Assembly: GCF_030127105.1 (NCBI RefSeq)
Contig: NZ_CP126161.1
Location: forward strand, 3,038,001 to 3,102,000
Direction of reading: 5' to 3'
Length of the DNA stretch: 64,000 nucleotides
DNA from: Haloarcula pelagica
GTDB taxonomy: Archaea; Halobacteriota; Halobacteria; Halobacteriales; Haloarculaceae
Shown: positions 42,046-51,753 of the stretch, piece by piece
Position numbering within the stretch: position 1 is the first letter of the stretch
Layout of the letters: each line of letters starts with the position of its first letter
The notes under the pieces: generated by a model
What the model was told of the DNA's origin: nothing
Seen by the model: the letters and a program-made list of their open reading frames with translations, nothing else
The model's database searches: none
Made by a program: the position numbers and the translations under genes

Positions 42046-42588
42046 TCACCGTCGGACGAGGCCGAGGAGGTGACCGACTGCGGGAGCGATCAGTTCTTCG
42101 GTGCCCGTCCGGGCGGCGTTCTCGCTGCCGGGCAGACAGAAGACGAGTCGATCCTCGACCACGCCCGCGGTCGCCCGCGAGGCCATCGCCATCGGTCCGA
42201 CCTCCTCGTAGGACAGCCAGCGGAACAGCTCCCCGAACCCGGGGATCGGCCGGTCGAACAGGTCGCCGACTGCCTCGACGGTCACGTCGTCCGCCGTCAG
42301 GCCGGTGCCGCCGGTCGTGACGACAACGTCGGCGCCGCCCTCGAACAGTCCCGCGACAGCCCCGGCGATCGCGTCGGCGTCGTCGGCGACGAGCCGACGG
42401 TCTGTGACCGCGTGCCCTGCCGCTTCGCAGGCCGCCTCGACGGCGTCGCCGCCGGGGTCGTCCGCCAGTGTCCGGGACGAGGAGACGGTCAAGACGGCGA
42501 TGTCGACCGTCTCGCGGTCGTGTGCGTGGTGATCGTCGTGGCTATCGTGATCGTGGCCGTCTGTGCTGTCGCCGTGATCGTGACCCAT
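42046..42588 (-). CDS. moaB: Molybdopterin adenylyltransferase-type MoaB with a His-rich N-terminus
   Basis: A 180-residue MoaB/MogA protein: VDIAVLTVSSSRTL, GGADVVVTTGGTGLTADDVTVEAV, FRWLSYEEVGPMAMASRATAGVV, LVFCLPGSENAARTG. It adenylylates molybdopterin before metal insertion. The first 23 residues contain eight His and many Asp (MGHDHGDSTDGHDHDSHDDH), a likely metal-binding extension absent from the usual family N-terminus. It is the first Moco gene downstream of narO. Confidence 0.92.
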   Translation of the reverse strand: MGHDHGDSTDGHDHDSHDDHHAHDRETVDIAVLTVSSSRTLADDPGGDAVEAACEAAGHAVTDRRLVADDADAIAGAVAGLFEGGADVVVTTGGTGLTADDVTVEAVGDLFDRPIPGFGELFRWLSYEEVGPMAMASRATAGVVEDRLVFCLPGSENAARTGTEELIAPAVGHLLGLVRR

Positions 42589-42627
42589 ACCCCGGTGTGG
42601 GGACGAGACACGGATAACTGTCGGCGG

Positions 42628-43284
42628 TCACGGTTCGTCGAGGAGGTCGCCGAACACCTTCCGCTGGGCGGCCGCGAGGTGTTCGGTGAACGTCGCGGTC
42701 GTGATTCCCAGCTCGTCGGCGACCTCGCCGGCGTTGGCACCTCGCGGGTGTTCGAAGTACCCCAGTTCGTGGGCGCGTTCCAGCACCTCGCGCTGGCGCG
42801 CCGTGAGTTTCTCGCGGTCGAGGACCACCGGTCGACCCCGGTCTGCGGCGTCGTCGGTCTCGACCAGCCGCCGGAGATTCACGTGGTCGCTCGTCGACTG
42901 GAGATCCGCGATCACCTCCCTGAGCGTGGCCACGTCTTCGACGAGGAACGTCACCGTCAGCGACCGCGCCGTGGCGCTCAGTTCCTGAACGACACAGTCC
43001 GCCCGCTCGATCCGCTCGCAGACACACCCCTGGCCCGCCTGGCGACGGAGGCGGTAGACCCGCCCGTGCTCGTAGTCGAACACCGCTTCGACAGCCTCGT
43101 CGTCGGGGGCCGGCGGCGCCTCACCGTCGCCGACGAGCGTGAACTCCTCGACGACCTCCTCGTCGTCGCCGCCCAGCGCGCTCCTGGAGACCGAGGCGAC
43201 CCGCCAGTCCTCACCGGCGTGGGGCTGGACCTGACAGGCCTGTGGGTCGACGACTTCGACCTCCGCGAGTACCCGACTGGACAT
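42628..43284 (-). CDS. narO: NarO-type cysteine-containing HTH regulator
   Basis: A 218-residue regulator. The N-terminal sensor part has Cys17 (PQACQVQPHAG) and a cluster GQGCVCERIERADC, a four-cysteine set consistent with redox or Fe-S sensing. The C-terminus has the bacterio-opsin-activator type HTH (LTARQREVLERAHELGYFEHPR, GEVADELGITTATFTEHLAAAQRKV). This fits NarO, the haloarchaeal regulator of anaerobic nitrate respiration, and it is divergent from the nar operon. DmsR-like paralogues are an alternative. Its TATA-like element is gaactatttg on the minus strand (43311-43320). Confidence 0.85.
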   Translation of the reverse strand: MSSRVLAEVEVVDPQACQVQPHAGEDWRVASVSRSALGGDDEEVVEEFTLVGDGEAPPAPDDEAVEAVFDYEHGRVYRLRRQAGQGCVCERIERADCVVQELSATARSLTVTFLVEDVATLREVIADLQSTSDHVNLRRLVETDDAADRGRPVVLDREKLTARQREVLERAHELGYFEHPRGANAGEVADELGITTATFTEHLAAAQRKVFGDLLDEP

Positions 43285-43466
43285 GTGTCGAGATGTCGAG
43301 CTGTTTCCGGCAAATAGTTCAGCGCGAACATGTTCGGCACCGATTTTCACGTAAAAAGCACCCGAGATGTTTGGTCCGACGTTCACCGTCGTCGTCGCGT
43401 AAGGCTCGGACACGAGGGACCGGCTCGAACAGTCAGAAGACTATCATACCCGGCCTCGCCCAAGCT
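43285..43466. promoter_or_regulatory. narO-narA divergent promoter region
   Basis: A perfect palindrome CGAACATGTTCG lies at 43325-43336 (CGAA-N4-TTCG), a few bases upstream of the narO TATA region (43311-43320). The narA TATA-like ctatcata is at 43441-43448, about 22 bases before ATG 43467, so narA is likely leaderless. A CGAAC half-site is at 43426-43430, eleven bases upstream of that TATA. The palindrome matches the operator form I recall for NarO in haloarchaea. Confidence 0.6.
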
Positions 43467-44045
43467 ATGAGACGGAACACGATACTCATCGTCCTGCTGG
43501 TGACCGCGGTGTTGCTCCCGATGTGGTACGTGGCGTTACACGGCGAACCGCCCTCCGAGGAGATCGCGATCGACGAGAGCGTCACCGATCTCCGACCGCT
43601 GGAGGGGCCGATCGACACCCCGAACAAGCTCTCGCCGAGCCAGGTCGGCGTCGTCGTCTGGGTCGCCCTCTTCGGCCTCGTCGGCGTCCTGGCCGGCGCC
43701 CACCAGTTCATGAACCGGGCCGTTCGACCGCCGGACGAAGCGCCGGTCGCCGACGGCGGCCAGCTCACGCCCAGCCTGCCGTGGCTCGAATCGGACAACC
43801 GCTGGGTCGTCGAGTACCACGACGCCTCCGACGCCATCGAGGGACTGGTCGCGATGGGCGGGCTGACCGTCCTCTCGATCGTCTTCGCGGCGCTGTTTAC
43901 CGGCGAGTACCTGACGCTCGCGCGGACCCAGTACTTCGGGCTGTACGCCACCGGGATGTTCGTCTCGCTGGCGCTGTCGACGGTCGCGTACTACGCCTGG
44001 TTCATGCCACACGTCGAGGTCGCGGAATACAGGAGGCACGACTGA
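43467..44045 (+). CDS. narA: NarA: membrane protein of the respiratory nitrate reductase operon
   Basis: A 192-residue protein with three hydrophobic helices (about 5-22, 56-78, 128-150) plus a fourth near 160-182, and a hydrophilic region facing out between the first two. It is the first gene of the haloarchaeal nar operon; its function in electron transfer is not established. The stop overlaps the ATG of narB by one base. The gene name rests on position and on similarity of the operon layout. Confidence 0.7.
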   Translation: MRRNTILIVLLVTAVLLPMWYVALHGEPPSEEIAIDESVTDLRPLEGPIDTPNKLSPSQVGVVVWVALFGLVGVLAGAHQFMNRAVRPPDEAPVADGGQLTPSLPWLESDNRWVVEYHDASDAIEGLVAMGGLTVLSIVFAALFTGEYLTLARTQYFGLYATGMFVSLALSTVAYYAWFMPHVEVAEYRRHD

Positions 44046-44686
44046 TGGACTACCCGAAACCCGACGAGGACGACACGGACGACTGTGGATGCAGCGACAC
44101 CCCGGCGGCCCGCCAGAGCCTCTACAGCGACGCGCGGGCCGAACTCCGGCGGCGGGACTTCGCGAAGTTCCTCGCGACAGTCGGCGGTCTCACCGCCGTC
44201 GCCAGCCTGACGGCGCCCCTGGCCAGCACCACCCAGGTGTTCGAGCGCAGCTACGAGGGGCCGATCTACTCCGACGGCGTCGCGCTCGTCGACGACGCGG
44301 GCGAACCGATCGAGGAGGGCCGCCTCGCTGAGGGCGAGCACATGACGGTCTTCCCCGAGCCCCGGCCCGGCATCGAGGACGCGCCGACGCTGTTGGTGCG
44401 CTACGCCGAAGACGCCTACAGCAACGTCAAAGAGGGCTTTACCGTCAGCGGCTACGCGGCGTTCTCGAAGGTGTGTACCCACGCCGGCTGTATGGTCGGC
44501 AACCGCGACGGGGACCTCATGGTCTGCCCGTGTCACTACGGGAAGTTCGACCCACTCTCCGGCGGGAGCGTCCAGGGCGGCCCGCCGGGGCGGGCGCTCC
44601 CCCAACTCCCGATCACGCTGTCCAGCGACGGGGCGCTGATCGCGACCGGCGACTTCGAAGGGCCAGTCGGCCCGGGGGGTGAGTGA
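44045..44686 (+). CDS. narB: NarB: Rieske iron-sulfur protein with twin-arginine signal
   Basis: A 213-residue Rieske protein. A twin-arginine signal ([18 protein letters not shown], about 31-48) followed by a hydrophobic core predicts Tat export and an N-terminal membrane anchor. The cluster motif is CTHAGCMVG (about 141-149) and [10 protein letters not shown], with Cys and His ligands for the [2Fe-2S] centre. It should take electrons from quinol through narC and pass them to the nitrate reductase. Two extra cysteines (DCGCSD, residues 14 and 16) lie in the N-terminal part. Confidence 0.93.
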   Translation: MDYPKPDEDDTDDCGCSDTPAARQSLYSDARAELRRRDFAKFLATVGGLTAVASLTAPLASTTQVFERSYEGPIYSDGVALVDDAGEPIEEGRLAEGEHMTVFPEPRPGIEDAPTLLVRYAEDAYSNVKEGFTVSGYAAFSKVCTHAGCMVGNRDGDLMVCPCHYGKFDPLSGGSVQGGPPGRALPQLPITLSSDGALIATGDFEGPVGPGGE

Positions 44687-46122
44687 TGTCCCGCGCCGAC
44701 CGACTCTACGACTGGTTCGACACCAGGCTCGATGTCGAGCGGGGCCAGCAGTTCCTCGGGAAGGCGTTCCCCGCCGAGGACTCGTTCCTGCTCGGGGAGG
44801 TCGCGCTGTTCTGTTTCCTCCTGCTCGTCCTCTCGGGGATCTTCCTGGGCTTTTTCTTCGAGCCCTCGACCTCCGCGGTCGAGTACGACGGCAGCGTCGA
44901 GAAGTTCCAGGGCCAGGAGATGCCCGAGGCGTTCGTCTCCGTGTTGCACATTACCTACGACGTGCCCTTCGGCATGTTCATCCGGCGGCTCCACCACTGG
45001 GCGGCCCACCTCTTTGTCGCCTCGATCGGGTTGCACATGCTCAGGGTGTTTTTCACCGGGGCCTACCGCAACCCACGTGAGCCAAACTGGATCGTCGGCA
45101 CCGGACTGGCGGCGCTGTCGATGGGCGCGGCTTACACCGGCTACGCCCTCCCGTTCGACGAGTTCGCTGCCACCGCGACCAGCATCGGCTACAACCTCAC
45201 CATCTCGGTGCCGCTGCTGGGTGACTTCCTCGGACAGGTGGTCTTCGGTGGGGAGTTCCCCTCCAGCGCGACCATCCCGCGGCTGTACTTCCTGCACGTA
45301 CTGGTCATCCCCATGGCGATTGCAGGGGGCCTAGCGCTGCACATGGCGATCCTGATACGCCAGAAACACACCGAGGCCCCCCGCGAGGGCGACCTGACCG
45401 TCGGCGACGAGACGGTCGACCAGGACGACGACAGCGTCATCATCGGCCTGCCGGCCGTCCCCAACCAGGCGGCCGTCTCGGCGGTCGTGTTCTTCCTGAC
45501 GGCCGCGACCCTCTCGGCGCTCGCGGGGCTGCTCCCGGTCCACAACGTCGCCGAGTACGGCCCCAACGACCCCGCCAGCACGCCGGCACTCATCATGCCC
45601 GACTGGTTCCTGATGTGGGTGTACGGCTTCCTGAAACTGCTCCCCCAGATCAGTCTCTCCATCGGGCCGGCCCACATCAACGGCGAGTTCGTCGGCGGCG
45701 TCCTCATGCCGGGGCTGGTCTTCCTGGCGATCGCCGCCTGGCCGTTCATCGACCGGACGCCCGAGCCGACCCACTTCACGGCCGACCCGCTGGAGCGGCC
45801 CTGGCAGACCGGCGTCGGCGTCGCCGCCGTCGCGTTCGTCATGATCGCCTCGATCGCGGGGATGAACAACATCCTCGCCGACCAGGTGCTGGGGACGACC
45901 ACCGGCGTCGTCAACCCCGTCCTGACTGGGGCGTTGCTCGTGGTCCCGCCGGTGCTTGGCGGGCTCACCTATCTCCTGTTGCGCGACGGTGAGCAGTCGA
46001 CCCCGCCCGACGACGAGGGGGTCGCCGCAGACGGCGGGACGACCGGCAGTGAGAGCGCCGACGCGGGCGCAGTCGGCACCCCTGCCATCGACGACAGCGA
46101 CGGAGGTGGGAGCGATGACTGA
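44686..46122 (+). CDS. narC: NarC: cytochrome b of the nitrate reductase electron-transfer module
   Basis: A 478-residue fused cytochrome b (b6 plus subunit IV-like halves). It includes His ligands in [14 protein letters not shown] and [17 protein letters not shown], a Qo-site segment [11 protein letters not shown] (PEWY-like), and about nine TM helices. It oxidises quinol and reduces the Rieske protein NarB. The C-terminal ~40 residues are acidic. Start at 44686 follows GGGGGGTGAGTG; a GTG just upstream at 44683 is possible. Confidence 0.93.
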   Translation: MSRADRLYDWFDTRLDVERGQQFLGKAFPAEDSFLLGEVALFCFLLLVLSGIFLGFFFEPSTSAVEYDGSVEKFQGQEMPEAFVSVLHITYDVPFGMFIRRLHHWAAHLFVASIGLHMLRVFFTGAYRNPREPNWIVGTGLAALSMGAAYTGYALPFDEFAATATSIGYNLTISVPLLGDFLGQVVFGGEFPSSATIPRLYFLHVLVIPMAIAGGLALHMAILIRQKHTEAPREGDLTVGDETVDQDDDSVIIGLPAVPNQAAVSAVVFFLTAATLSALAGLLPVHNVAEYGPNDPASTPALIMPDWFLMWVYGFLKLLPQISLSIGPAHINGEFVGGVLMPGLVFLAIAAWPFIDRTPEPTHFTADPLERPWQTGVGVAAVAFVMIASIAGMNNILADQVLGTTTGVVNPVLTGALLVVPPVLGGLTYLLLRDGEQSTPPDDEGVAADGGTTGSESADAGAVGTPAIDDSDGGGSDD

Positions 46123-46294
46123 GATCGCCATCTCCCGCAGACAGTATCGCCTGCTAGACACGGCGAGCAAACTGGTCGGACTCGGCCTCGTGGCCGCCGG
46201 ACTGGAGGCCGGCGGCTCGACGCCGACCGGCCTGGCCCTCGCGCTCGTCGGTACCGCCTGTGCGACTGCGACGGTGTTTCTGAGCCATGAGTAG
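46115..46294 (+). CDS. Small membrane protein between narC and narG
   Basis: A 59-residue protein with two hydrophobic segments (about 17-35 and 38-57; [34 protein letters not shown]). It overlaps narC by eight bases and narG by eight bases, so it is embedded in the translationally coupled operon; SD-like GGAGGTGG precedes its ATG. An open reading frame at this position is known from other haloarchaeal nar operons, without assigned function. Confidence 0.75.
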   Translation: MTEIAISRRQYRLLDTASKLVGLGLVAAGLEAGGSTPTGLALALVGTACATATVFLSHE

Positions 46295-49205
46295 ACAGAC
46301 TCCCGACGACGACCGCTGGACGGATAGTTCGCTGAGCCGCCGCGACTTCGTGCGCGGGCTCGGCGCGGCATCGCTGCTGGGCGCGACCGGCCTCTCGTTC
46401 GCCGACGACGGCATGGAGGGCCTGGAGGCAGTCGACGACCCGATCGGTAACTACCCCTACCGGGACTGGGAGGACCTCTACCGCGAGGAGTGGGACTGGG
46501 ACGACATCGCCCGCTCGACCCACAGCGTCAACTGCACCGGCTCCTGTTCCTGGAACGTCTTCGTCAAGGACGGCCAGGTCTGGCGCGAGGAGCAGGCCGG
46601 GGACTACCCCACGTTCGACGAGAGCCTCCCGGACCCGAACCCGCGAGGCTGCCAGAAAGGGGCCTGTTACACCGACTACGTCAACGCCGACCAGCGCGTG
46701 CTCCACCCCCTTCGCCGTACCGGCGAGCGCGGCGAGGGCCAGTGGGAACGGATCAGTTGGGACGAGGCGCTGACCGAGATCGCCGACCACGTCATCGACG
46801 AGGTCGTCGAGGGGAGATACGACGCTATCTCCGGGTTCACGCCGATCCCGGCGATGTCGCCGGTGAGCTTCGCCAGCGGCTCCCGGCTCATCAACCTCCT
46901 CGGGGGCGTCTCCCACTCGTTCTACGACTGGTACTCGGACCTGCCGCCGGGCCAGCCCATCACCTGGGGCACCCAGACGGACAACGCCGAGAGCGCCGAC
47001 TGGCACAACGCCGACTACATCGTCGCCTGGGGGTCGAACATCAACGTCACGCGCATCCCCGACGCGAAGTACTTCCTCGACGCGGGCTACGAGGGGGCCA
47101 AACGGGTCGGCATCTTCACCGACTACTCCCAGACGGCGATCCACACCGACGAGTGGCTCTCCCCGGAGGGCGGCAGTGACACCGCCCTGGCGCTGGGGAT
47201 GGCCCAGACCATCGTCGACGAAGGCCTGTACGACGAGGCCCACCTGAAAGAGCAGACCGACATGCCCCTGCTCGTCCGGGAGGACACCGGGAAGTTCCTC
47301 CGGGCCGGCGAGGTCGGTCTGGCGGGGGACGCCGACGACCCCGAGAAGGTGTTCGTGATGGTCGACGCCGACGGAAACCTGCGACGCGCGCCGGGCTCTC
47401 TTGGCGAACGCGACGGCCAACACGATCCCGAGGCGAGCATCGAACTGGACTTCGACCCGCAGTTGGGCGTCGAACGGACCGTCGGGACCGACGACGGCGA
47501 GGTGCCGGTGCGGTCGGTCTGGGAGAACCTCCGGGACGAACTCGCCCAGTACACCCCGGAGTTCGTCCACGAGGAGACCGGCGTCGGCGAGAACACCTAC
47601 CAGCGGGTCGCCCGTGAGTTCGCCGAGGCCGACGCCGCCAAGATCATCCACGGCAAGGGCGTCAACGACTGGTACCACAACGACCTGGGCAACCGTGCCA
47701 TCCAGTTGCTCGTCACCCTGACCGGGAACCTCGGCGATCCGGGCACCGGGCTGGACCACTACGTCGGCCAGGAGAAGATCTGGACGTTCCACGGCTGGAA
47801 GGTCCTCTCGTTCCCGACCGGGAGTGTGCGGGGGGTGCCGACGACGCTGTGGACGTACTTCCACGGTGGCATCCTCGACAACACGGATCCCGACACCGCC
47901 GAGAAGATCCGCGAGTCGATCGACAAGGGGTGGATGCCCCTCTACCCGACGGAACGCGAGGACGGCTTCCGGCCCGACCCCTCGACGATGTTCGTCTGGC
48001 GGGGCAACTACTTCAACCAGGCCAAGGGTAACGTCGCCGTCGAGGAGCAACTGTGGCCGAAACTCGACCTCGTGGTCGACATCAACTTCCGGATGGACTC
48101 GACGGCGATGTACTCCGACATCGTCCTCCCCGCGGCGAGCCACTACGAGAAGTACGACCTCTCCGAGACGGACATGCACACCTACGTCCACCCGTTCACG
48201 CCGGCGGTCGAACCGCTGGGGGAGGCAAAGACCGACTGGGAGATCTTCCGCCTGCTCGCCGAGAAGATCCAGGAACGCGCCCGGGAACGGGGCGTCGACC
48301 CCGTCGAGGACAGGAAGTTCGACCGCACGATCGACCTGACGACGATCTACGACGACTTTGTCCGCGACTGGGAGACCGGTGAGGCGGGCGCACTGGAGGA
48401 GGACCGCGCCGCCGCGGAGTTCATCCTCGAACACTCCGAGGAGTCCAACCCCAGCGATAGCGACGAGCAGATCACCTTCGCCGACACCGAGGAACAACCA
48501 CAGCGGCTCCTGAAAGCGGGTCCTCACTGGTCCTCGGACATCAAAGCGGACGAGGCCTACGTCCCCTGGCAGGACTACGTTCACGACAAGGAGCCCTGGC
48601 CGACCTTCACCGGCCGCCAGCAGTACTACGTCGACCACGACTGGTTCCTCGAACTCGGCGAGGAACTGCCCACGCACAAGCGCGGGCCACAGGACACCGG
48701 CGGGGACTACCCGCTGACCTACAACACGCCCCACGGCCGGTGGTCGATCCACTCGACCTGGCGCGACAGCGAGAAGATGCTCCGGCTCCAGCGTGGCGAA
48801 CCGGTCGTCTACCTCAACCCCGACGACGCCGCCGACCGCGGTATCGAGGACGGGGACACCGTCGAGGTGTTCAACGACATGGGTAGCGTCGAGGTCCAGG
48901 CGAAGATCTACCCGTCCGGGGAACCCGGGACCGCCCGCCAGTACTTCGCCTGGGAGAAGTTCCAGTACCCCGACCGGGACAACTTCAACACGCTCGTCCC
49001 GATGTACATGAAGCCGACCCAGCTCGTCCAGTACCCGGAGGACACCGGCGAGCATCTGTACTTCTTCCCGAACTACTGGGGGCCGACCGGCGTCAACAGC
49101 GACGTGAACGTGGACGTTCGACTGACCGACGGGCAGTCGGGCTCGGGAGACGAGCAGCGCGGGTCTGCCGGTGTGGGCCCCGCGGGAGGTGAGTCCGATG
49201 AGTAG
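46287..49205 (+). CDS. narG: Respiratory nitrate reductase alpha subunit NarG
   Basis: A 972-residue Mo-bisMGD enzyme. Tat signal SLSRRDFVRGLG (residues 16-26). FS0 motif His79/Cys83/Cys87 (STHSVNCTGSCSW) and Cys122 (RGCQKGA). FYDWYSDLPPG with Asp214 in the Mo-ligand position. Mid and C-terminal dinucleotide-binding domains extend to TGVNSDVNV. The whole pattern matches NarG closely. The Tat signal predicts catalysis outside the cytoplasmic membrane, so nitrate uptake is not needed. Overlaps its neighbours on both sides. Confidence 0.96.
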   Translation: MSRQTPDDDRWTDSSLSRRDFVRGLGAASLLGATGLSFADDGMEGLEAVDDPIGNYPYRDWEDLYREEWDWDDIARSTHSVNCTGSCSWNVFVKDGQVWREEQAGDYPTFDESLPDPNPRGCQKGACYTDYVNADQRVLHPLRRTGERGEGQWERISWDEALTEIADHVIDEVVEGRYDAISGFTPIPAMSPVSFASGSRLINLLGGVSHSFYDWYSDLPPGQPITWGTQTDNAESADWHNADYIVAWGSNINVTRIPDAKYFLDAGYEGAKRVGIFTDYSQTAIHTDEWLSPEGGSDTALALGMAQTIVDEGLYDEAHLKEQTDMPLLVREDTGKFLRAGEVGLAGDADDPEKVFVMVDADGNLRRAPGSLGERDGQHDPEASIELDFDPQLGVERTVGTDDGEVPVRSVWENLRDELAQYTPEFVHEETGVGENTYQRVAREFAEADAAKIIHGKGVNDWYHNDLGNRAIQLLVTLTGNLGDPGTGLDHYVGQEKIWTFHGWKVLSFPTGSVRGVPTTLWTYFHGGILDNTDPDTAEKIRESIDKGWMPLYPTEREDGFRPDPSTMFVWRGNYFNQAKGNVAVEEQLWPKLDLVVDINFRMDSTAMYSDIVLPAASHYEKYDLSETDMHTYVHPFTPAVEPLGEAKTDWEIFRLLAEKIQERARERGVDPVEDRKFDRTIDLTTIYDDFVRDWETGEAGALEEDRAAAEFILEHSEESNPSDSDEQITFADTEEQPQRLLKAGPHWSSDIKADEAYVPWQDYVHDKEPWPTFTGRQQYYVDHDWFLELGEELPTHKRGPQDTGGDYPLTYNTPHGRWSIHSTWRDSEKMLRLQRGEPVVYLNPDDAADRGIEDGDTVEVFNDMGSVEVQAKIYPSGEPGTARQYFAWEKFQYPDRDNFNTLVPMYMKPTQLVQYPEDTGEHLYFFPNYWGPTGVNSDVNVDVRLTDGQSGSGDEQRGSAGVGPAGGESDE

Positions 49206-50262
49206 CCAGAATCAGGACGGCGAGGACACCCACGTCAACGTCGCCGACGGCGTCGACCACCAGGTCGCGATGGTGATGGACCTGAACAAGTGCATCGGCT
49301 GTCAGACCTGCACCATCGCCTGCAAGTCCCTCTGGACGGAGGGCGGCGGCACCGACTACATGTACTGGAACAACGTCGAGACCAAGCCCGGCGAGGGCTA
49401 CCCGAAGGGCTGGGAGGACTCCGGTGGCGGCTGGCAGTCCAGCGAGCACAAGGACCGCGAGACCGGCGACATCCCGTCCCGCGAGGAGTACGGCCGCGCC
49501 TGGGAGTTCAACCACGAGGAGATCATGTACGAGGGCAGCGACGAGCCGCTTCGCCCCCGGGAAGGCGCCGAGTGGGGGCCCAACTGGGACGAGGACCAGG
49601 GCGCCGGCGAGTACCCCAACAGCTACTACTTCTACCTCCCGCGGATCTGCAACCACTGCACCCACCCCTCCTGTGTCGAGGCTTGCCCGCGCTCGGCAAT
49701 ATACAAACGCGAGGAGGACGGCATCGTCCTGGTCGATCAGGACCGCTGTCGGGGGTATCGGTACTGCGTCGAGGGGTGTCCGTACAAGAAGGTGTACTAC
49801 AACACCGTCTCGAAGAAGTCCGAGAAGTGCATCTTCTGTTACCCCCGCCTGGAGGGCGAGGGACCGGACGGCGAGACGTACGCGCCCGCCTGTGCCGAGG
49901 AGTGCCCCCCACAGCTCCGACTGGTCGGCTTCCTCGACGACGAGGACGGCCCCATCTACAAGCTCGTCGAAGAGTACGAGGTCGCACTGCCGCTGCATCC
50001 GGAGTTCCAGACCCAGCCCAACGTCTACTACATCCCGCCCTATGCCCCCGGCCAGCACACCGAGGACGGCGAGACGGTCGACGTTGACCGCATCCCGCGC
50101 CAGTACCTCCGTGAGCTGTTCGGTGACCGCGTCGACGATGCCTTGGACACCATCGAGCGCGAGCGACAGCGCGCCCGACAGGGGGCCGACAGCGAACTGA
50201 TGGAACTGCTCCAGGACAAGAACCCCGCCAAACAGTACCGACTGGAGGTCTTCGATGACTGA
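49198..50262 (+). CDS. narH: Nitrate reductase beta subunit NarH
   Basis: A 354-residue four-cluster subunit. Group 1: C32, C35, C38, C42 (KCIGCQTCTIACKS). Then CNHCTHPSCVEACP, CRGYRYCVEGCP (Tyr in place of Cys, [3Fe-4S] type), SEKCIFCYPR and CAEECPP. Unlike the beta subunit at 2647, it keeps the KCxxC pair. It conducts electrons from the gamma haem to FS0 of NarG. The ATG at 49198 follows GGGAGGTGAGTCCG and overlaps narG by eight bases. Confidence 0.95.
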   Translation: MSSQNQDGEDTHVNVADGVDHQVAMVMDLNKCIGCQTCTIACKSLWTEGGGTDYMYWNNVETKPGEGYPKGWEDSGGGWQSSEHKDRETGDIPSREEYGRAWEFNHEEIMYEGSDEPLRPREGAEWGPNWDEDQGAGEYPNSYYFYLPRICNHCTHPSCVEACPRSAIYKREEDGIVLVDQDRCRGYRYCVEGCPYKKVYYNTVSKKSEKCIFCYPRLEGEGPDGETYAPACAEECPPQLRLVGFLDDEDGPIYKLVEEYEVALPLHPEFQTQPNVYYIPPYAPGQHTEDGETVDVDRIPRQYLRELFGDRVDDALDTIERERQRARQGADSELMELLQDKNPAKQYRLEVFDD

Positions 50263-51073
50263 CGCCCACCACATCGGGACGGCACTGCTGCTGGGCCTGG
50301 TCGTGGTGACCGCGACGGTCGCGGCGCCGCTCGCGAGCGCCCGCCCGGCCCACGAGATACCGGTCTCGCCGGCGACCGGGAACCTCTCGACGCCGGCCGC
50401 CGACGGCTGGGCGTCGGTCCCGGCCGCTGAGGTTCCGATGACCAGCGCACCGAGTAGCGTCCCCAACGCCGACGACACGACCGTCGAGCGGGTCCACGTC
50501 CAGGCTGCGCGCGGCGATGGGACCCTCTACCTGCGGTTGCAGTGGGACGACGCCACCCGCGACCAGAGCGCCGCCAGCCCCGAGGCGTTCGCCGACCAGG
50601 TCGCGGTCCAGTTCCCGGTCAACGAAAGCGCCCGGCCACCGATCGCGATGGGCGGCCCGGGGAACATGGTCAACGTCTGGTACTGGAGCGCCGACGCCGG
50701 CACGCAGGAACTGCTGGCCGGTGGCGCCGGGTCGACCACCGCGTTCGGCCAGCCCGCGGTCGACGCCGACGCCCGATACGACAACGGCACCTGGTCGGTC
50801 GTCTACGCCCGTTCGGTCAACGCCAGCGGGACCAACCGGACGACCATCACCGACGACGGCGACCTCGACGTGGCCTTCGCGGTCTGGAACGGTTCGAACG
50901 GCGAGCGGGCCGGCCAGAAATCGGTTTCGGAGTGGCACTACTTCCCGTTCGGTGACGGGCCGAGCGGCCCGCCCTACGAGGCCCTGCTGTGGTCCGTCGC
51001 CGGCGTCGCCATCGTCGCGGTCGTCGGCGTGACCGCCTTCGGCGTCCAGCGCGCGAGAGGGGGGATGAAGTGA
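50255..51073 (+). CDS. Haem-b gamma subunit of nitrate reductase (EBDH/DdhC-like)
   Basis: A 272-residue protein with a signal-like hydrophobic N-terminus (about 8-28), a beta-rich domain and a C-terminal TM helix (about 245-265). Met132 in PPIAMGGPG and Lys222 in RAGQKSVSEWH correspond to the axial haem ligands of ethylbenzene dehydrogenase gamma. It is a paralogue of the gamma at 4547. It replaces the classical NarI, so this enzyme is of the archaeal type II form. Overlaps narH by eight bases. Confidence 0.85.
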   Translation: MTDAHHIGTALLLGLVVVTATVAAPLASARPAHEIPVSPATGNLSTPAADGWASVPAAEVPMTSAPSSVPNADDTTVERVHVQAARGDGTLYLRLQWDDATRDQSAASPEAFADQVAVQFPVNESARPPIAMGGPGNMVNVWYWSADAGTQELLAGGAGSTTAFGQPAVDADARYDNGTWSVVYARSVNASGTNRTTITDDGDLDVAFAVWNGSNGERAGQKSVSEWHYFPFGDGPSGPPYEALLWSVAGVAIVAVVGVTAFGVQRARGGMK

Positions 51074-51753
51074 TGGCGACGACGCCCGCCGACGCGCCCG
51101 AGGACCTCGACAGTGACGCGGCCGCCCGCGGGACCGTCTACCGGACGCTCTCGGCGGCGTTCCGGTACCCCGACGAGGCGTTCCACGCCGCGGCCGCGTC
51201 CGGTAGCCTGACGCGGGACCTGCGGCAGTGTCTCGCCCGGACCGCACTCGCGGTCGAGGCCCCCGACCTGGCGACCGGGGACGACTACGAGACGCTCGCC
51301 GCCCGGTACAACGACCTGTTCGAACTGGGCTACAGCGAGTACACCGACCGGACCGACGGCTCGCTGGACAGTTCCGGCCCGCCGGTGCCGCTGTACGAGT
51401 CCAAATACCGGCCCGACCAGTCCTGGAACGACGTGAATCTCGACTTGGCGCGGGCCTACGACCACTACGGCCTGGAGATCGATCAGGACCGCCGGGACAA
51501 CCACGACGCGCTCCGGTACGAACTGGAGTTCGCCGGCTACCTCGCCCGCCGGGAAGCGGTCGCCGAGGCCGACGCGGCGCTGGCCCGCCTGGACTTCCAG
51601 GACCGCCACCTCGGCCACGCGGCCGCCGGCGTCGCCGACCGACTGGCCGACGAACCGGGGACCGACATCTACGGCGCGCTGGGCGACTTTCTGGAGGCGT
51701 TCGTCCGCGCCGACCGGAACGACCTCGCCGACCGGCTGGAGGGGGAGCGATGA
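51073..51753 (+). CDS. narJ: NarJ/TorD-like chaperone
   Basis: A 226-residue helical chaperone: AARGTVYRTLSAAFRYPDEAFH, ETLAARYNDLFELGYSEYTDRTDG, VPLYESKYRPDQSW, HYGLEIDQDRRDNHDALRYELEFAGYLA and a C-terminal YGALGDFLEAFVRADR. It should guide cofactor insertion into NarG and its Tat export. Its ATG overlaps the gamma stop by one base. Confidence 0.88.
   Translation: MATTPADAPEDLDSDAAARGTVYRTLSAAFRYPDEAFHAAAASGSLTRDLRQCLARTALAVEAPDLATGDDYETLAARYNDLFELGYSEYTDRTDGSLDSSGPPVPLYESKYRPDQSWNDVNLDLARAYDHYGLEIDQDRRDNHDALRYELEFAGYLARREAVAEADAALARLDFQDRHLGHAAAGVADRLADEPGTDIYGALGDFLEAFVRADRNDLADRLEGER

Noticed and set aside
46115-46294. Treating the small gene between narC and narG as an artefact
   Set aside because: SD, overlaps on both sides and two clean hydrophobic helices support a real gene, so it was kept.
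45969-49055. A 1028-codon open frame antisense to narG
   Set aside because: It is a consequence of high GC and codon bias; composition is Val/Gly/Arg-rich without motifs, and narG on the other strand has full motif support.
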